A stretch of 64,000 nucleotides of DNA from an uncultured Collinsella sp. (GTDB lineage Bacteria; Actinomycetota; Coriobacteriia; Coriobacteriales; Coriobacteriaceae): positions 8,567 to 72,566 of the forward strand of contig CABRHX010000011.1 of NCBI GenBank assembly GCA_902470805.1. Direction: 5' to 3'. Position 1 is the first letter of the stretch. Each line of letters begins with the position of its first letter. A program made the position numbers and the translations under genes. The notes below the pieces were generated by a model. That model did no database searches. It had not been told where the DNA came from and worked only from the letters and a program-made list of their open reading frames with translations. This document shows positions 32,995 to 42,432 of the stretch, in pieces.

Positions 32995-33537
32995 ATGGAC
33001 GACCTCGAAAAAGTTGAAACCATCCGCACCAAGTGCAACGTGAGCTACACCGATGCCAAGGCGGCGCTCGACGCTGCCGACGGCAACGTTTTGGATGCCA
33101 TCATTTGGCTCGAGTCGCAGGGCAAGACGCAGACCACGTCGGCGCACGCCGCCACCGAGTCCGCGCCGGTCGACGAGCCCTCGGCCGAGATGGTCGCCGC
33201 GCAGGCCGCCTACGAAAAGTCGAGCGAAAAGACCGACTTCTCCAAGAAGATGGACAGCGTGTGGGAGTACCTCAAAAAGCTCTTCCGTCTGAGCCTGGAC
33301 ACCAAGTTTATCGCCACGCGCCGCGATGCGATCATCCTCAACATCCCCATCCTGATCCCCATCATCGCCCTGTTTGCCTGGGGCGCTACGATTTGGCTGA
33401 TGCTGATTGGCCTGTTCTTTGGCATGCGCTACCGCATCGATAGCGACGGCGACGTGCCCGGCAGCATCAACAACCTTATGAATCACGCTGCCGATGCCGC
33501 GGACGACATCAAGCAAAATCTGAACGACGACAAGTAA
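32995..33537 (+). CDS. UBA/TS-N domain plus DUF4342 membrane protein
   Basis: 180 aa. Residues 1-42 form a UBA/EF-Ts-N-like three-helix domain (VETIRTKCNVSYTDAKAALDAADGN). An acidic linker follows. A DUF4342 region (SVWEYLKKLFRLSLDTKF) leads to a membrane helix or hairpin (about 123-145, LNIPILIPIIALFAWGATIW). The C terminus is polar. AAAGGACAG precedes the ATG. A two-component system begins 18 bp downstream, so the protein may sense or modulate it (inference). Confidence 0.85.
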   Translation: MDDLEKVETIRTKCNVSYTDAKAALDAADGNVLDAIIWLESQGKTQTTSAHAATESAPVDEPSAEMVAAQAAYEKSSEKTDFSKKMDSVWEYLKKLFRLSLDTKFIATRRDAIILNIPILIPIIALFAWGATIWLMLIGLFFGMRYRIDSDGDVPGSINNLMNHAADAADDIKQNLNDDK

Positions 33538-33555
33538 TCGCAGACGGGGGCACGC

Positions 33556-34335
33556 ATGGCACGGATCCTGATCGTAGAGGACGAGGAAAAAATCGCCCGC
33601 TTTGTGACGCTCGAGCTGGAGCACGAGGGCTACCAGGTGGAACACGCCGCCGATGGCCGCACCGCCGTTGAGCTGGCGCTGGAGCGCGACTACGATCTTA
33701 TTCTGCTCGATGTGCTGTTGCCGCAGCTCAACGGCATGGAGGTCCTGCGGCGCGTCCGCAAGCACAAGGACGTGCCGGTAATAATGGTCACCGCGCGAGA
33801 CGCCGTGATGGACAAGGTTGCCGGGCTCGATGCCGGCGCCGACGATTACCTGACCAAGCCATTTGCGATTGAGGAACTGTTCGCCCGGATCCGCGTGGCG
33901 CTGAAGCGCTCGGAGGCCGTGCGGGCGGCTTCGGGCGTTGGCGGCGTTTGGGCGGACGTAGCGAGCGGCACGGGCGTCGGCGCCGCTGCGATACCCCCGG
34001 TCAGCGACTCGACCCAGGTTTCCGCCACGCCCTCCCCCGCCACGCTCGCCGTGGGCTCGGTTGCGCTCGACCCCGACCGCCGCGAAGTCACGGTCGGCGG
34101 CTCGCCCATCGCGCTCACGGCCCGCGAGTTCGACGTCCTCGCCCTGCTTATGGCGCACGCCGAGACCGTGCTCACGCGCGAGCGTATCGCGCACGAGGCG
34201 CTGGGCTACGAATACGTGGGCGACACCAACAACGTCGACGTGCACATCGCGCACCTGCGCGCCAAGATCGAGGATGCCGGCGGCGCCCGCATCATCCAGA
34301 CCGTGCGCGGGGTGGGCTATGTCTGCCGTGCGTAA
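33556..34335 (+). CDS. OmpR-family response regulator
   Basis: 259 aa: receiver domain (ILIVEDEEKIARF, phospho-Asp in LILLDVLLPQLNG, PVIMVTARD, DYLTKPF) and winged-helix domain (LTAREFDVLALLM, NNVDVHIAHLRAKI). The linker between them is about 45 residues of Ala, Gly, Ser, Thr and Pro (about 122-165), much longer than usual. GGGGG lies 5 bases before the ATG. It overlaps the kinase gene by 17 bp. Confidence 0.94.
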   Translation: MARILIVEDEEKIARFVTLELEHEGYQVEHAADGRTAVELALERDYDLILLDVLLPQLNGMEVLRRVRKHKDVPVIMVTARDAVMDKVAGLDAGADDYLTKPFAIEELFARIRVALKRSEAVRAASGVGGVWADVASGTGVGAAAIPPVSDSTQVSATPSPATLAVGSVALDPDRREVTVGGSPIALTAREFDVLALLMAHAETVLTRERIAHEALGYEYVGDTNNVDVHIAHLRAKIEDAGGARIIQTVRGVGYVCRA

Positions 34336-35614
34336 CGCCGAGGCCAAGCGCGTCACCTCCATCGCCCGCGCCATCAACTGGAGCTATATGTGGCGCCGTC
34401 TGATGAGCTATGTCTGGCTCGATCTGCTGCTGATGGTGATTGCGGCGGCGATCCTCGTCTATGGATACAACCAAACGCTACCTGACGGCGCGCTTACCGC
34501 AGGATGGATCCCCGGCGCCGCCGTTCACGGCATGTCGCTGGCGCCTGCGCGCGGCTGGGACCTGACAACGCTCACCTATACCGTCGAGCTTGCGCGTACC
34601 ACCAAGACCTTCCCCCTCGCGCAGGACCTCGTCGCGCTATGGCCTCTCTACCTTGTCGTTGTGGGTTGGCAGGTCATCAGCGTGCTCAACATGCTCGGCG
34701 GCGCCCGACGCGTACGCCGCACCATGGCACCGCTCAACGACCTGGCGCTGCGCGTGGACGAGCTCGGCCGCATGCAGCTCTCCGGCGGCAAGATGGAAAC
34801 ACTGGAGCAGGCCATCGAGCGCGCAAGCGTCGACTCGCCGAGCGTCACTACCGGCGACGCCGACCTGGCAAGCATCGAGGTTGCACTCAACCGCCTGCTG
34901 CGCCAGATGCAAGAGGCCAAGCTGCAGCAGATGCGCTTTGTCAACGATGCAAGCCACGAGCTACGCACGCCCATCGCGGTGATTCAGGGCTACGTAAACA
35001 TGCTCGACCGCTGGGGCAAAGACGATCCGGACGTGCTGGCGGAGTCCATCGCCTCACTCAAAGCCGAAAGCGAGCACATGCAGGAGCTCGTGGAGCAGCT
35101 GCTGTTTTTGGCGCGCGGCGATGCCGGGCGCACGGTCCTGCGGCGTGCGAATACCAACCTGGCCGCACTGGTCGGCGAGGTATGCGAAGAGTCACAGATG
35201 ATCGATGCCGAGCACACGTATCGGCTGGCTTTTGACGCCTTGCTTGCCAGCGACCCGCGCTGCGACGCGCCCGTCGACGTGGCGCTCGTGAAGCAGGCTC
35301 TGCGCGTGATCGTGCAAAACGCCGCCAAGTACTCGGATGCGGGAACGACCGTCACATTTGGCATAACGCCGGATGCGGGCGCGGGCACGATCGACATAAG
35401 TGTTGAGGACGAAGGCATCGGCATGAACCAGGAATCCGCAGCTCACGCGTTTGAACGGTTCTACCGAGCCGACAACGCACGCGATGCCGGCGCGCAGGGC
35501 TCGGGTCTGGGGCTTGCCATTGCCAAGTGGATCGTCGATAGCCATGGCGGTGTCATTGGCGTGACCTCAGTCGAGGGCGTCGGCAGCCGCTTTACGATTC
35601 GCCTGCCACGGTAG
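34319..35614 (+). CDS. Sensor histidine kinase
   Basis: 431 aa. Two membrane helices (about 30-50 and 101-125) enclose an extracytoplasmic loop of about 50 residues. A HAMP-like linker precedes the His box FVNDASHELRTPIAVIQGY; the catalytic domain has VQNAAKYS, VEDEGIGM and GSGLGLAIAKW. ATG 34319 overlaps the response regulator end and has GGGGTGGG just upstream; a GTG three codons later is possible. Cognate partner of the preceding regulator. Confidence 0.93.
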   Translation: MSAVRNAEAKRVTSIARAINWSYMWRRLMSYVWLDLLLMVIAAAILVYGYNQTLPDGALTAGWIPGAAVHGMSLAPARGWDLTTLTYTVELARTTKTFPLAQDLVALWPLYLVVVGWQVISVLNMLGGARRVRRTMAPLNDLALRVDELGRMQLSGGKMETLEQAIERASVDSPSVTTGDADLASIEVALNRLLRQMQEAKLQQMRFVNDASHELRTPIAVIQGYVNMLDRWGKDDPDVLAESIASLKAESEHMQELVEQLLFLARGDAGRTVLRRANTNLAALVGEVCEESQMIDAEHTYRLAFDALLASDPRCDAPVDVALVKQALRVIVQNAAKYSDAGTTVTFGITPDAGAGTIDISVEDEGIGMNQESAAHAFERFYRADNARDAGAQGSGLGLAIAKWIVDSHGGVIGVTSVEGVGSRFTIRLPR

Positions 35615-35628
35615 GGGCGTCTCGGCAT

Positions 35629-35665
35629 AAAAAAGGGATAAGGCCATGCGGCCCTATCCCTTTTT
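35629..35665. terminator. Bidirectional terminator between the kinase and VOC genes
   Basis: AAAAAGGGATA/TATCCCTTTTT stem with inner GGC/GCC, A-rich on one side and T-rich on the other, placed between convergent genes. Confidence 0.9.
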
Positions 35666-35687
35666 GCTAGCTATAGCAGCCTGTGCG

Positions 35688-36062
35688 CTACTCGCGGCAC
35701 AGGTGCACGGCGAAGCCGGCGAACTCGCGCTTAAAGTACACGAGCTTGGTGCCGCCGTCGGGCAGCAGCACGCGCGACTCCTCGTTGACCTCGAGCCCGC
35801 GCTCGGCAAACCACTTCTCGGCCGCATCGATGTCGTTGACGGCAAAGCCGATGTGGCCCTTGGTGCCACGACCGTTCTGCTTCATGATCTCGACCAGCGA
35901 ATCGTTAAAGTACGAAACCGGGGTTTCAATAACGGGTAGGCCCATCATCGTCGAGAACAGCTCCGCGATCTCCAAGGCATCTGCCGGGTCGGTGGCGTTA
36001 ATGCCCACATGGGCAACGCGCATGCCAAAGAGCTCAACCGGATTGGCGTTCTGCTCACTCAT
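35688..36062 (-). CDS. VOC-superfamily (glyoxalase/dioxygenase fold) protein
   Basis: 124 aa with paired beta-alpha-beta3 modules. HVGINATDPADALEIAELFSTMMG carries the first metal-ligand His and KGHIGFAVNDIDAAEKWFAERG the second. Substrate unknown. ATG at 36062 is chosen from homology; the ribosome site (AGGCG) is weak. It follows the PTS IIB gene with an 11-bp gap, so it is probably cotranscribed, hinting at a role in processing the sugar phosphate or derivative linked to that IIB (inference). Confidence 0.82.
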   Translation of the reverse strand: MSEQNANPVELFGMRVAHVGINATDPADALEIAELFSTMMGLPVIETPVSYFNDSLVEIMKQNGRGTKGHIGFAVNDIDAAEKWFAERGLEVNEESRVLLPDGGTKLVYFKREFAGFAVHLCRE

Positions 36063-36073
36063 ACAGTCAGCGC

Positions 36074-36361
36074 CTACTGAGCCATGACGTCGAGAACGGC
36101 CTTCTCGGCAGCGACGCGGTTCATGCCGGTCATGAAGGGCACGCCGCTCACGTACGGGCAGGTGAGGCCCTCGGGGGCAACGGTGGTGGCGATCAGCAGG
36201 TCGGCGCCCTCGTCGCAAGCGTCCTTGGCCTCGGAGATGGCGCACTGCACGATCTCATACTTGCCGGCATAACCGTTGGCGTCGAGCATGGTGGCGACCT
36301 TCTGGGCAACGAGCGTGGAAGTAGCAGCGCCAGCACCGCAAGCCAAAACGATCTTCTTCAT
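36074..36361 (-). CDS. PTS galactitol-family EIIB, orphan
   Basis: 95-aa domain with the phospho-Cys loop VLACGAGAATSTLVA of GatB-type IIB proteins. No IIA, IIC, tagatose-phosphate enzyme or regulator is adjacent; only the VOC gene follows. It may complement IIA and IIC encoded elsewhere or be regulatory. GGGAGATATTACCT lies before the ATG. Confidence 0.87.
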   Translation of the reverse strand: MKKIVLACGAGAATSTLVAQKVATMLDANGYAGKYEIVQCAISEAKDACDEGADLLIATTVAPEGLTCPYVSGVPFMTGMNRVAAEKAVLDVMAQ

Positions 36362-36463
36362 AGGTAATATCTCCCTTCATGGTTTACTTTAGGTAAGTGT
36401 ACCGCAGCGAGCGATGGCACTCAGCCTCGATGAGCTTTTATGCTAGTTTGCTTGCGCGCTGCG

Positions 36464-36469
36464 TATAAT
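36464..36469 (+). promoter_or_regulatory. -10 hexamer upstream of the 207-aa gene
   Basis: Consensus TATAAT about 55 bp before the ATG at 36525; the -35 is not clear. Confidence 0.45.
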
Positions 36470-36524
36470 ACATCTAGTACGTGTTGTCATACCGCTTGTT
36501 TTACGAGCGACTAAGGACCCTAAT

Positions 36525-37148
36525 ATGCCCGATTCCCGCACACTCTGGACCGCCGTCGTTATCATCTGCATCGCCGTGTCGGTGTTCTTTAGCGTCAAAA
36601 AACGCACCACGTTTAAGCGCCTGCAGCAGCTTATGGCTGCCAAGCAGTGGGACGAGTTCGATCGTTTGCTCGACGGCAAACTCACCAGCATGCTGTACCC
36701 GCGCTACAACCGCGACTACCTGCGTCTGAACTCCTATCTGCTGCGCGAGGACCACGAGCGCGCCGATGAGATGTTCGATTTGCTGCTGGGTCTCAACCTC
36801 CCCAAGATGCAGCGCGTCGACCTGGTGATCAAAGCCTTTAACTACTATGTTGGCCAGGAGGACCGCAAAAAGTCCAAGGAGCTGCTGCACGAAATCAAGG
36901 GCTTTGAGGGCGGTCAGGCCGAGGCAGTCGCGCGCGAATGCCAACTGATGTACGACACGATGATCCTCAAGCGCCACAACGACATTCCCGAGCTGGAGCG
37001 CATGCTCGAGGACGTCGGCGACGACCCGGTCAAGCGCTGCCGCTTGGAGTACCTGCTGGCCCTGCAATACCAAAACAAGGGCGACGAGGCAAAGTTCCAG
37101 GAGTTCCTGGAGAAGTCGGGCCAACACTCGATGGCCGTCAACGCGTAA
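36525..37148 (+). CDS. Membrane-anchored helical-repeat protein, unknown function
   Basis: 207 aa. One N-terminal membrane anchor (about 8-24, WTAVVIICIAVSVFFSV) is followed by an all-helical soluble region with TPR-like spacing (QWDEFDRLLDG, RADEMFDLLLGLNLP, ELERMLEDVGDDP, LALQYQNKGDEAKFQEFLE). TAAGGA lies 7 bases before the ATG. No specific family recognised. tRNA-Leu starts 31 bp downstream. Confidence 0.75.
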   Translation: MPDSRTLWTAVVIICIAVSVFFSVKKRTTFKRLQQLMAAKQWDEFDRLLDGKLTSMLYPRYNRDYLRLNSYLLREDHERADEMFDLLLGLNLPKMQRVDLVIKAFNYYVGQEDRKKSKELLHEIKGFEGGQAEAVARECQLMYDTMILKRHNDIPELERMLEDVGDDPVKRCRLEYLLALQYQNKGDEAKFQEFLEKSGQHSMAVNA

Positions 37149-37179
37149 CGGACGGCTTGTGCTAGACTTCTAGTCTCAC

Positions 37180-37264
37180 GGGGGCGTGGCGGAATTGGCA
37201 TACGCAGGAGACTTAAAATCTCTCGCCGCAAGGATTGTGGGTTCGAGTCCCACCGCCCCTACCA
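37180..37264 (+). tRNA. tRNA-Leu (anticodon TAA)
   Basis: 85-nt class II tRNA with an encoded CCA (37262-37264). Acceptor stem GGGGGCG/CGCCCCT, D arm GCGGAATTGGCATACGC, anticodon stem-loop with TAA at 37214-37216, long variable arm (CTCGCCGCAAGG region) as required for leucine, and T arm GTGGGTTCGAGTCCCAC. Confidence 0.96.
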
Positions 37265-37380
37265 TATGGAGCTTTCGAGCCCGTGTCCCCAAGGGATGCG
37301 GGCTCGTTTCTTTTGGATGCCGTCAACCGCAGAACAGTTAATTTGGGACGGGGCTTTTGTGACTGCTCATATCAACCCTA

Positions 37381-37430
37381 GGACTGTCCCCCAAGTGCCG
37401 GCAGAAAAGGAACGTCCCCAGGTGCCGGCT
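37381..37430. repeat. GGGAC-scaffold element, TGCCGGCA type
   Basis: GGACTGTCCCCCAAGTGCCGGCAG then AAAAGGAACGTCCCCAGGTGCCGGC. Its reverse complement aligns with 29049-29095. Confidence 0.65.
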
Positions 37431-37434
37431 GTTG

Positions 37435-37501
37435 AGTTGCGGTGGAATAGGGACTGTTTGGTGCCCGAAAGGGCGATTTTAGTCCGTATTTCACCGCAAC
37501 T
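37435..37501. repeat. GTTGCGGTGAAAT palindrome, copy 1, touching the ppx stop
   Basis: Arms AGTTGCGGTGGAATAGGGAC (37435-37454) and its near complement ending CACCGCAACT (to 37501). The last base overlaps the TAA stop of the Ppx gene (37501-37503). Copy 2 is at 44183-44251. Confidence 0.7.
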
Positions 37502-38505
37502 TATTGGAGGGTGCTGAGGCTGGGGGTCCAGGCGATGGTGGGAGTCGCGCCGTCGAGAGTCTCGTTGATGGTGGCGGCCATACCGGCGAGGAGGCTGTTC
37601 TCACTTACGGTGAGCGTGTCGTAGCCGCCGGCTCGCATGAGCTCGCGAATCACCACGGCGCCAGCGAGAATCACGCCTGCACGCTTGGACTGCACGCCCG
37701 GTAGCGCGGCGATACCCTCCACATCCAGCGTAGACATACGATCGATGGCGGCCGAGATCTGCTCCATCGTAAGCTCGCGCAGGTGCACAAAGTTCGAGTC
37801 GTACGGCTCCAGTTCGTGGACCAGCGCCACGAGCGTGGTGACGGTACCGCCCACCGCAACGAGGCGCTCGGCACGCTCAAAGTCGCTGGGCAGGCCCTCA
37901 AAATAGGCGGAGAACTGCTCGCCTGCCCACGCGGCGGCAGCCGCAAGCTCGTTCGCCGACGGCGGCAGTGCAGAGAAAAACCGCTCCGTCACACGACGGC
38001 AACCAATGTCCAGCGAACGCGTTCCCTCCAGCGCGAAGACCCCGCGCTCCGGCGCGTATACGCCCGTAGCGAGCTCCGTGGAGCCGCCGCCCGAATCGGC
38101 AACAATGATGCGCTCGCCGGCAAAGTCGTGCGCCACGCCAAAAAACGTCAGGCGCGCCTCGACCTCGCCCGGAATCACCTGCGGCTCAAGCCCCAGCTCG
38201 TGCAGGCCGTCCAGCAGCAGGGCGGCGTTGGACGCATCGCGCGCGGCGCTCGTGCACGTGGTGCAGATGCACGCGGCGCCAAAGGCACGTGCCTCGTCCA
38301 CAAACATGCGGCACGCAGCGAGTACACGCTCGACAGCCGCCTCGCAAAAGCGACCCGTCGCGTCCACGCCCTCGCCCAGGTCGGTAATCTCGGTATGCTT
38401 GGACGATTCCACAATCGCCCCGGCCTCGACCTGCGCCAACACCAGTCGCGACGACACCGTTCCCAGGTCGATCGCGGCCACCTTATAGCGTTTGCAATTT
38501 GTCAT
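37501..38505 (-). CDS. Exopolyphosphatase / guanosine pentaphosphatase (Ppx/GppA family)
   Basis: 334-aa actin-fold hydrolase acting on polyphosphate or pppGpp. Phosphate-binding loops AAIDLGTVSSRLVLA and VADSGGGSTELATG are intact, as is the VGGTVTTL loop. It is the short form without a C-terminal HD domain, as common in Actinobacteria. The divIC-like gene is 20 bp upstream and eno further on, a common actinobacterial grouping (eno-divIC-ppx). Confidence 0.92.
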   Translation of the reverse strand: MTNCKRYKVAAIDLGTVSSRLVLAQVEAGAIVESSKHTEITDLGEGVDATGRFCEAAVERVLAACRMFVDEARAFGAACICTTCTSAARDASNAALLLDGLHELGLEPQVIPGEVEARLTFFGVAHDFAGERIIVADSGGGSTELATGVYAPERGVFALEGTRSLDIGCRRVTERFFSALPPSANELAAAAAWAGEQFSAYFEGLPSDFERAERLVAVGGTVTTLVALVHELEPYDSNFVHLRELTMEQISAAIDRMSTLDVEGIAALPGVQSKRAGVILAGAVVIRELMRAGGYDTLTVSENSLLAGMAATINETLDGATPTIAWTPSLSTLQ

Positions 38506-38525
38506 TGCGGGCTCCCCTCCGGGCG

Positions 38526-39287
38526 CTATTTGCCGTTGGACACGACCGTCTGGCCCTCGACGCCGTTAAACCCAAACAGCATGTCGAGCGCTTGGATGTA
38601 CCACGGCGCGTCCTTACCGACTTCTTCGATTTCCTTGGCAACTTCGCTGGCCTTCTTGGCGTTCGACGACTTCTGGCTCGACGAGGCATCCGAATCGCCG
38701 TCCAGGCCCTGCACTTCAATCCTCTTCTCGCCGGGCATCACCAAGCCCAGGTCCTCGGATGCCGCATCCTTGATACCCTCCTCCGAGAGCAGCTTGTCGA
38801 CACTTTTTTGCAGCCCATCATTGTATTGCTGGCGAATCTCGACCTGCTTGGCCAAGATATCGCTCGAACGCTTTGCCACGTACAGGTCGCGCACGGGGAA
38901 ATACAGGCTCACGAGCACCAGGGCAACGACGATGCCGATGAATAGCCCTCGCTGAGGACCGTGGGTAAAGTCGTAGATCGCCTTGACTACCGCGTTGTCG
39001 TTGGCGTAGTGCATAAAGTCCGAGCCCGAAAAACGGTTCGAGGGCCTGCTCGACCTATCGTGCGTTTGAGCCGACGAGCGCTGAGCATGCGACGAACGTG
39101 CCGGGCGCACCGGTCCATCTGACGAAGTATTCACTTGAGCATTGGGGCGCGAGGTACTTGTCGGGCGCTGCATGGAGCGGTCGGCGCCGGCGTAGGCGGA
39201 CCCACCGAGCCGCACCGTGCGCGCACGGCGAGGCGACGGCTCACGCGAACCGGCGGAATAGTACCTGTTGTCGTAAATCTGATCCAT
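38526..39287 (-). CDS. Septum formation initiator, DivIC/FtsB family
   Basis: 253 aa bitopic division protein. A long polar N-terminal cytoplasmic region (about 1-115, Ser/Arg-rich) precedes a single membrane helix (about 120-142, GLFIGIVVALVLVSLYFPV) and an extracytoplasmic coiled coil (about 145-185), then a Ser/Lys-rich segment and a C-terminal motif (APWYIQALDMLFGF). ATG at 39287 has AAGG 5 bases upstream. Genomic position between eno and ppx supports the DivIC/FtsB assignment. Confidence 0.85.
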   Translation of the reverse strand: MDQIYDNRYYSAGSREPSPRRARTVRLGGSAYAGADRSMQRPTSTSRPNAQVNTSSDGPVRPARSSHAQRSSAQTHDRSSRPSNRFSGSDFMHYANDNAVVKAIYDFTHGPQRGLFIGIVVALVLVSLYFPVRDLYVAKRSSDILAKQVEIRQQYNDGLQKSVDKLLSEEGIKDAASEDLGLVMPGEKRIEVQGLDGDSDASSSQKSSNAKKASEVAKEIEEVGKDAPWYIQALDMLFGFNGVEGQTVVSNGK

Positions 39288-39376
39288 GTGCGCCTTGTGC
39301 AGTTGAGGTTTGTTTGCGCTAAGTATTCTAGTTATAGCACGAGCGCGCGCACCGCCTTCGCCAGCCTTTGCTCGAC

Positions 39377-39410
39377 ATAAAAAAGGCGCTGAGCCATACG
39401 GCCCAGCGCC
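39377..39410 (-). terminator. Terminator of eno
   Basis: GGCGCTG-a-GCC/GGC-c-CAGCGCC stem (39385-39410) followed on the minus strand by TTTTTTATG. Confidence 0.9.
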
Positions 39411-39481
39411 CACAGCGCTTTGCGGCATCCAGCCAAGGCGAGGCGAACCCGAGTCAGCTCCGTCCCCGCACACGCCGCTGC

Positions 39482-40783
<1,302 letters not shown>

Positions 40784-40960
40784 TCACTTGGAAACGTAGT
40801 TGATGCAAGCGACTGGCCGAATGTGCACCATCGGTGCGCCTCCGTAAGTTAGCCATGTCGCACTTTTTGCATTATGCCCTAAGTTAGCCGAGGGATACAC
40901 TTGATTTTCGAAAAATTTAACGGGAACGATGAGGCATGTCAGCCCGTCATTCCCGCAGTC

Positions 40961-41821
40961 TTACTCCTCCGCCTTTGCGGCGTCCCACAGGTCGTTGAGG
41001 CCGTGGGTCGAAAGCTCGGCAAGATCAACATGGGCATCGGCCGCCATCTGCTCCATCGCGGCCCAGCGACGGCGGAACTTTGCCGTGCTGGCACGAAGGG
41101 CGCTCTCGGCGTCAATGCCCTCCTTGCGCGCAACGTTGACCAGGGCAAAGAGCAGGTCGCCAAACTCCATCTCGCGCTCGGGCGAGCCAGGGGCCTCGGC
41201 CTCAAACTCGGCACGTTCCTCGGCGACCTCGTCCCACACATCCTGGACCGTCTCCCACTCAAAGCCCACGGCAGCCGCCTTGCGCGACACCTTCTGAGCC
41301 TGCATCAGCGCCGGTAGATGCGTGGGCACGCCGTCGAGCAGGCCCTCGGGCGCAGCCTCGCCTGCCGCCACGGCCTTGTCCTTGGCAGCCCTCTCGGCAA
41401 GCTTAACCTCGTCCCAAATCTTGAGTACCTCGTCGGAGCTGTCGGCATCCGCATCGCCAAACACGTGCGGATGACGGCGGATGAGCTTGGCGTCAATATC
41501 GCGCGCCACGTCGGCAAGCGTAAACTCGCCGGCATCCGCTGCAATCTGCGCATGCAGCACTACCTGCATGAGCACATCGCCCAGCTCCTCGCGCAGATGC
41601 GTGGCATCATCGGCCTCGATGCAATCGAGCGCCTCGTAGGCCTCCTCGATCATGTTCTTGCCAATGCTTCGGTGCGTCTGCTCGCGGTCCCACGGGCAGC
41701 CGTCGGGCTGACGCAGGCGCCAGATGGTCTGCACCAGATGCTGCAGCTCGGCCGACGCGTCTACCAGCGTGGACAGATCGCGCGAACCCTCGGCATTTTG
41801 CTGAGCCATATGCTGCGCCAT
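40961..41821 (-). CDS. mazG: Nucleoside triphosphate pyrophosphohydrolase MazG
   Basis: Hydrolyses (d)NTPs to NMP and PPi; house-cleaning or stress role. 286 aa with the N-terminal MazG domain (GCPWDREQTHRSI, EEAYEALDCIEADD, EELGDVLMQ) and a second weaker domain (around 195-260, EFGDLLFALVNVAR). ATG 41821 is preferred because GGAGGAGG lies upstream with normal spacing. The YfcE-like gene ends 2 bp upstream, so the pair is coupled. Confidence 0.93.
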   Translation of the reverse strand: MAQHMAQQNAEGSRDLSTLVDASAELQHLVQTIWRLRQPDGCPWDREQTHRSIGKNMIEEAYEALDCIEADDATHLREELGDVLMQVVLHAQIAADAGEFTLADVARDIDAKLIRRHPHVFGDADADSSDEVLKIWDEVKLAERAAKDKAVAAGEAAPEGLLDGVPTHLPALMQAQKVSRKAAAVGFEWETVQDVWDEVAEERAEFEAEAPGSPEREMEFGDLLFALVNVARKEGIDAESALRASTAKFRRRWAAMEQMAADAHVDLAELSTHGLNDLWDAAKAEE

Positions 41822-41823
41822 GG

Positions 41824-42372
41824 TTAGTCCTCCTCCATGATCACGTGACGGAACGCACCGCCCTCGTAGATGCCGTAGCTGTGCGAGCCGTCCTTGGGGA
41901 TGCTCACGCTGCCGGGGTTGAAGAGCCACAGGCCCGGGTGCGCGGCGCTCTCCTCGTTGACCTTGATGTGCGTATGGCCGTAGACGAGCGCGGAGCCCTC
42001 GGGCAGCGCGGGCGCGTGGTCGACGCTGTTGTGCATGCCGGCGCCAAAGACATGGCCGTGCGTCAGGAACAGCTCGCGGCCGGTCTCGTCGAACAGCGTG
42101 GCGTAGTCGGCCATGACGGGGAAGTCGAGCACCATCTGGTCGACCTCGGCGTCACAGTTGCCGCGCACCGCGATGATGCGGTCGGCCAGGGCGTTGAGCA
42201 GCGGGATTACGCGCTTGGGGGCGTAGTCGCGCGGCAGGTCGTTGCGCGGGCCGTGGTAGAGCAGGTCGCCCAGCAGCACAATGCGGTCGGGCCGCTCGGA
42301 CTCGATGGCGGCGCAGAGGCGCTCGGTCCAATATGCCGAACCGTGGATGTCGGAGGCGATGAGGTATTTCAT
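41824..42372 (-). CDS. yfcE: YfcE-family phosphodiesterase
   Basis: 182 aa calcineurin-like metal-dependent phosphodiesterase. IASDIHGS, LLGDLLYHGPRN, AVRGNCDAEVD, THGHVFG and YGHTHIK are all present, matching E. coli YfcE in motif order and size. Physiological substrate unknown. GAAAGGATCTTCCC precedes the ATG. Operon with mazG. Confidence 0.9.
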   Translation of the reverse strand: MKYLIASDIHGSAYWTERLCAAIESERPDRIVLLGDLLYHGPRNDLPRDYAPKRVIPLLNALADRIIAVRGNCDAEVDQMVLDFPVMADYATLFDETGRELFLTHGHVFGAGMHNSVDHAPALPEGSALVYGHTHIKVNEESAAHPGLWLFNPGSVSIPKDGSHSYGIYEGGAFRHVIMEED

Positions 42373-42432
42373 GGGAAGATCCTTTCGAATGGGGTTGATA
42401 TGGCTGGGCGCAGGATGTCGCCACCAGCCGCG

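Noticed and set aside
34061..34318. Extended N terminus of the second histidine kinase
   Set aside because: The extra residues are an out-of-frame reading of the response regulator winged helix; ATG 34319 with GGGGTGGG upstream fits.
32878..34377. 499-codon minus-strand open frame
   Set aside because: Antisense to the UBA/DUF4342 and response regulator genes, which have clear domains.
40844..40890. Direct repeat TAAGTTAGCC before eno (40844 and 40880)
   Set aside because: Only two 10-base copies with no clear relation to a promoter; could be chance.
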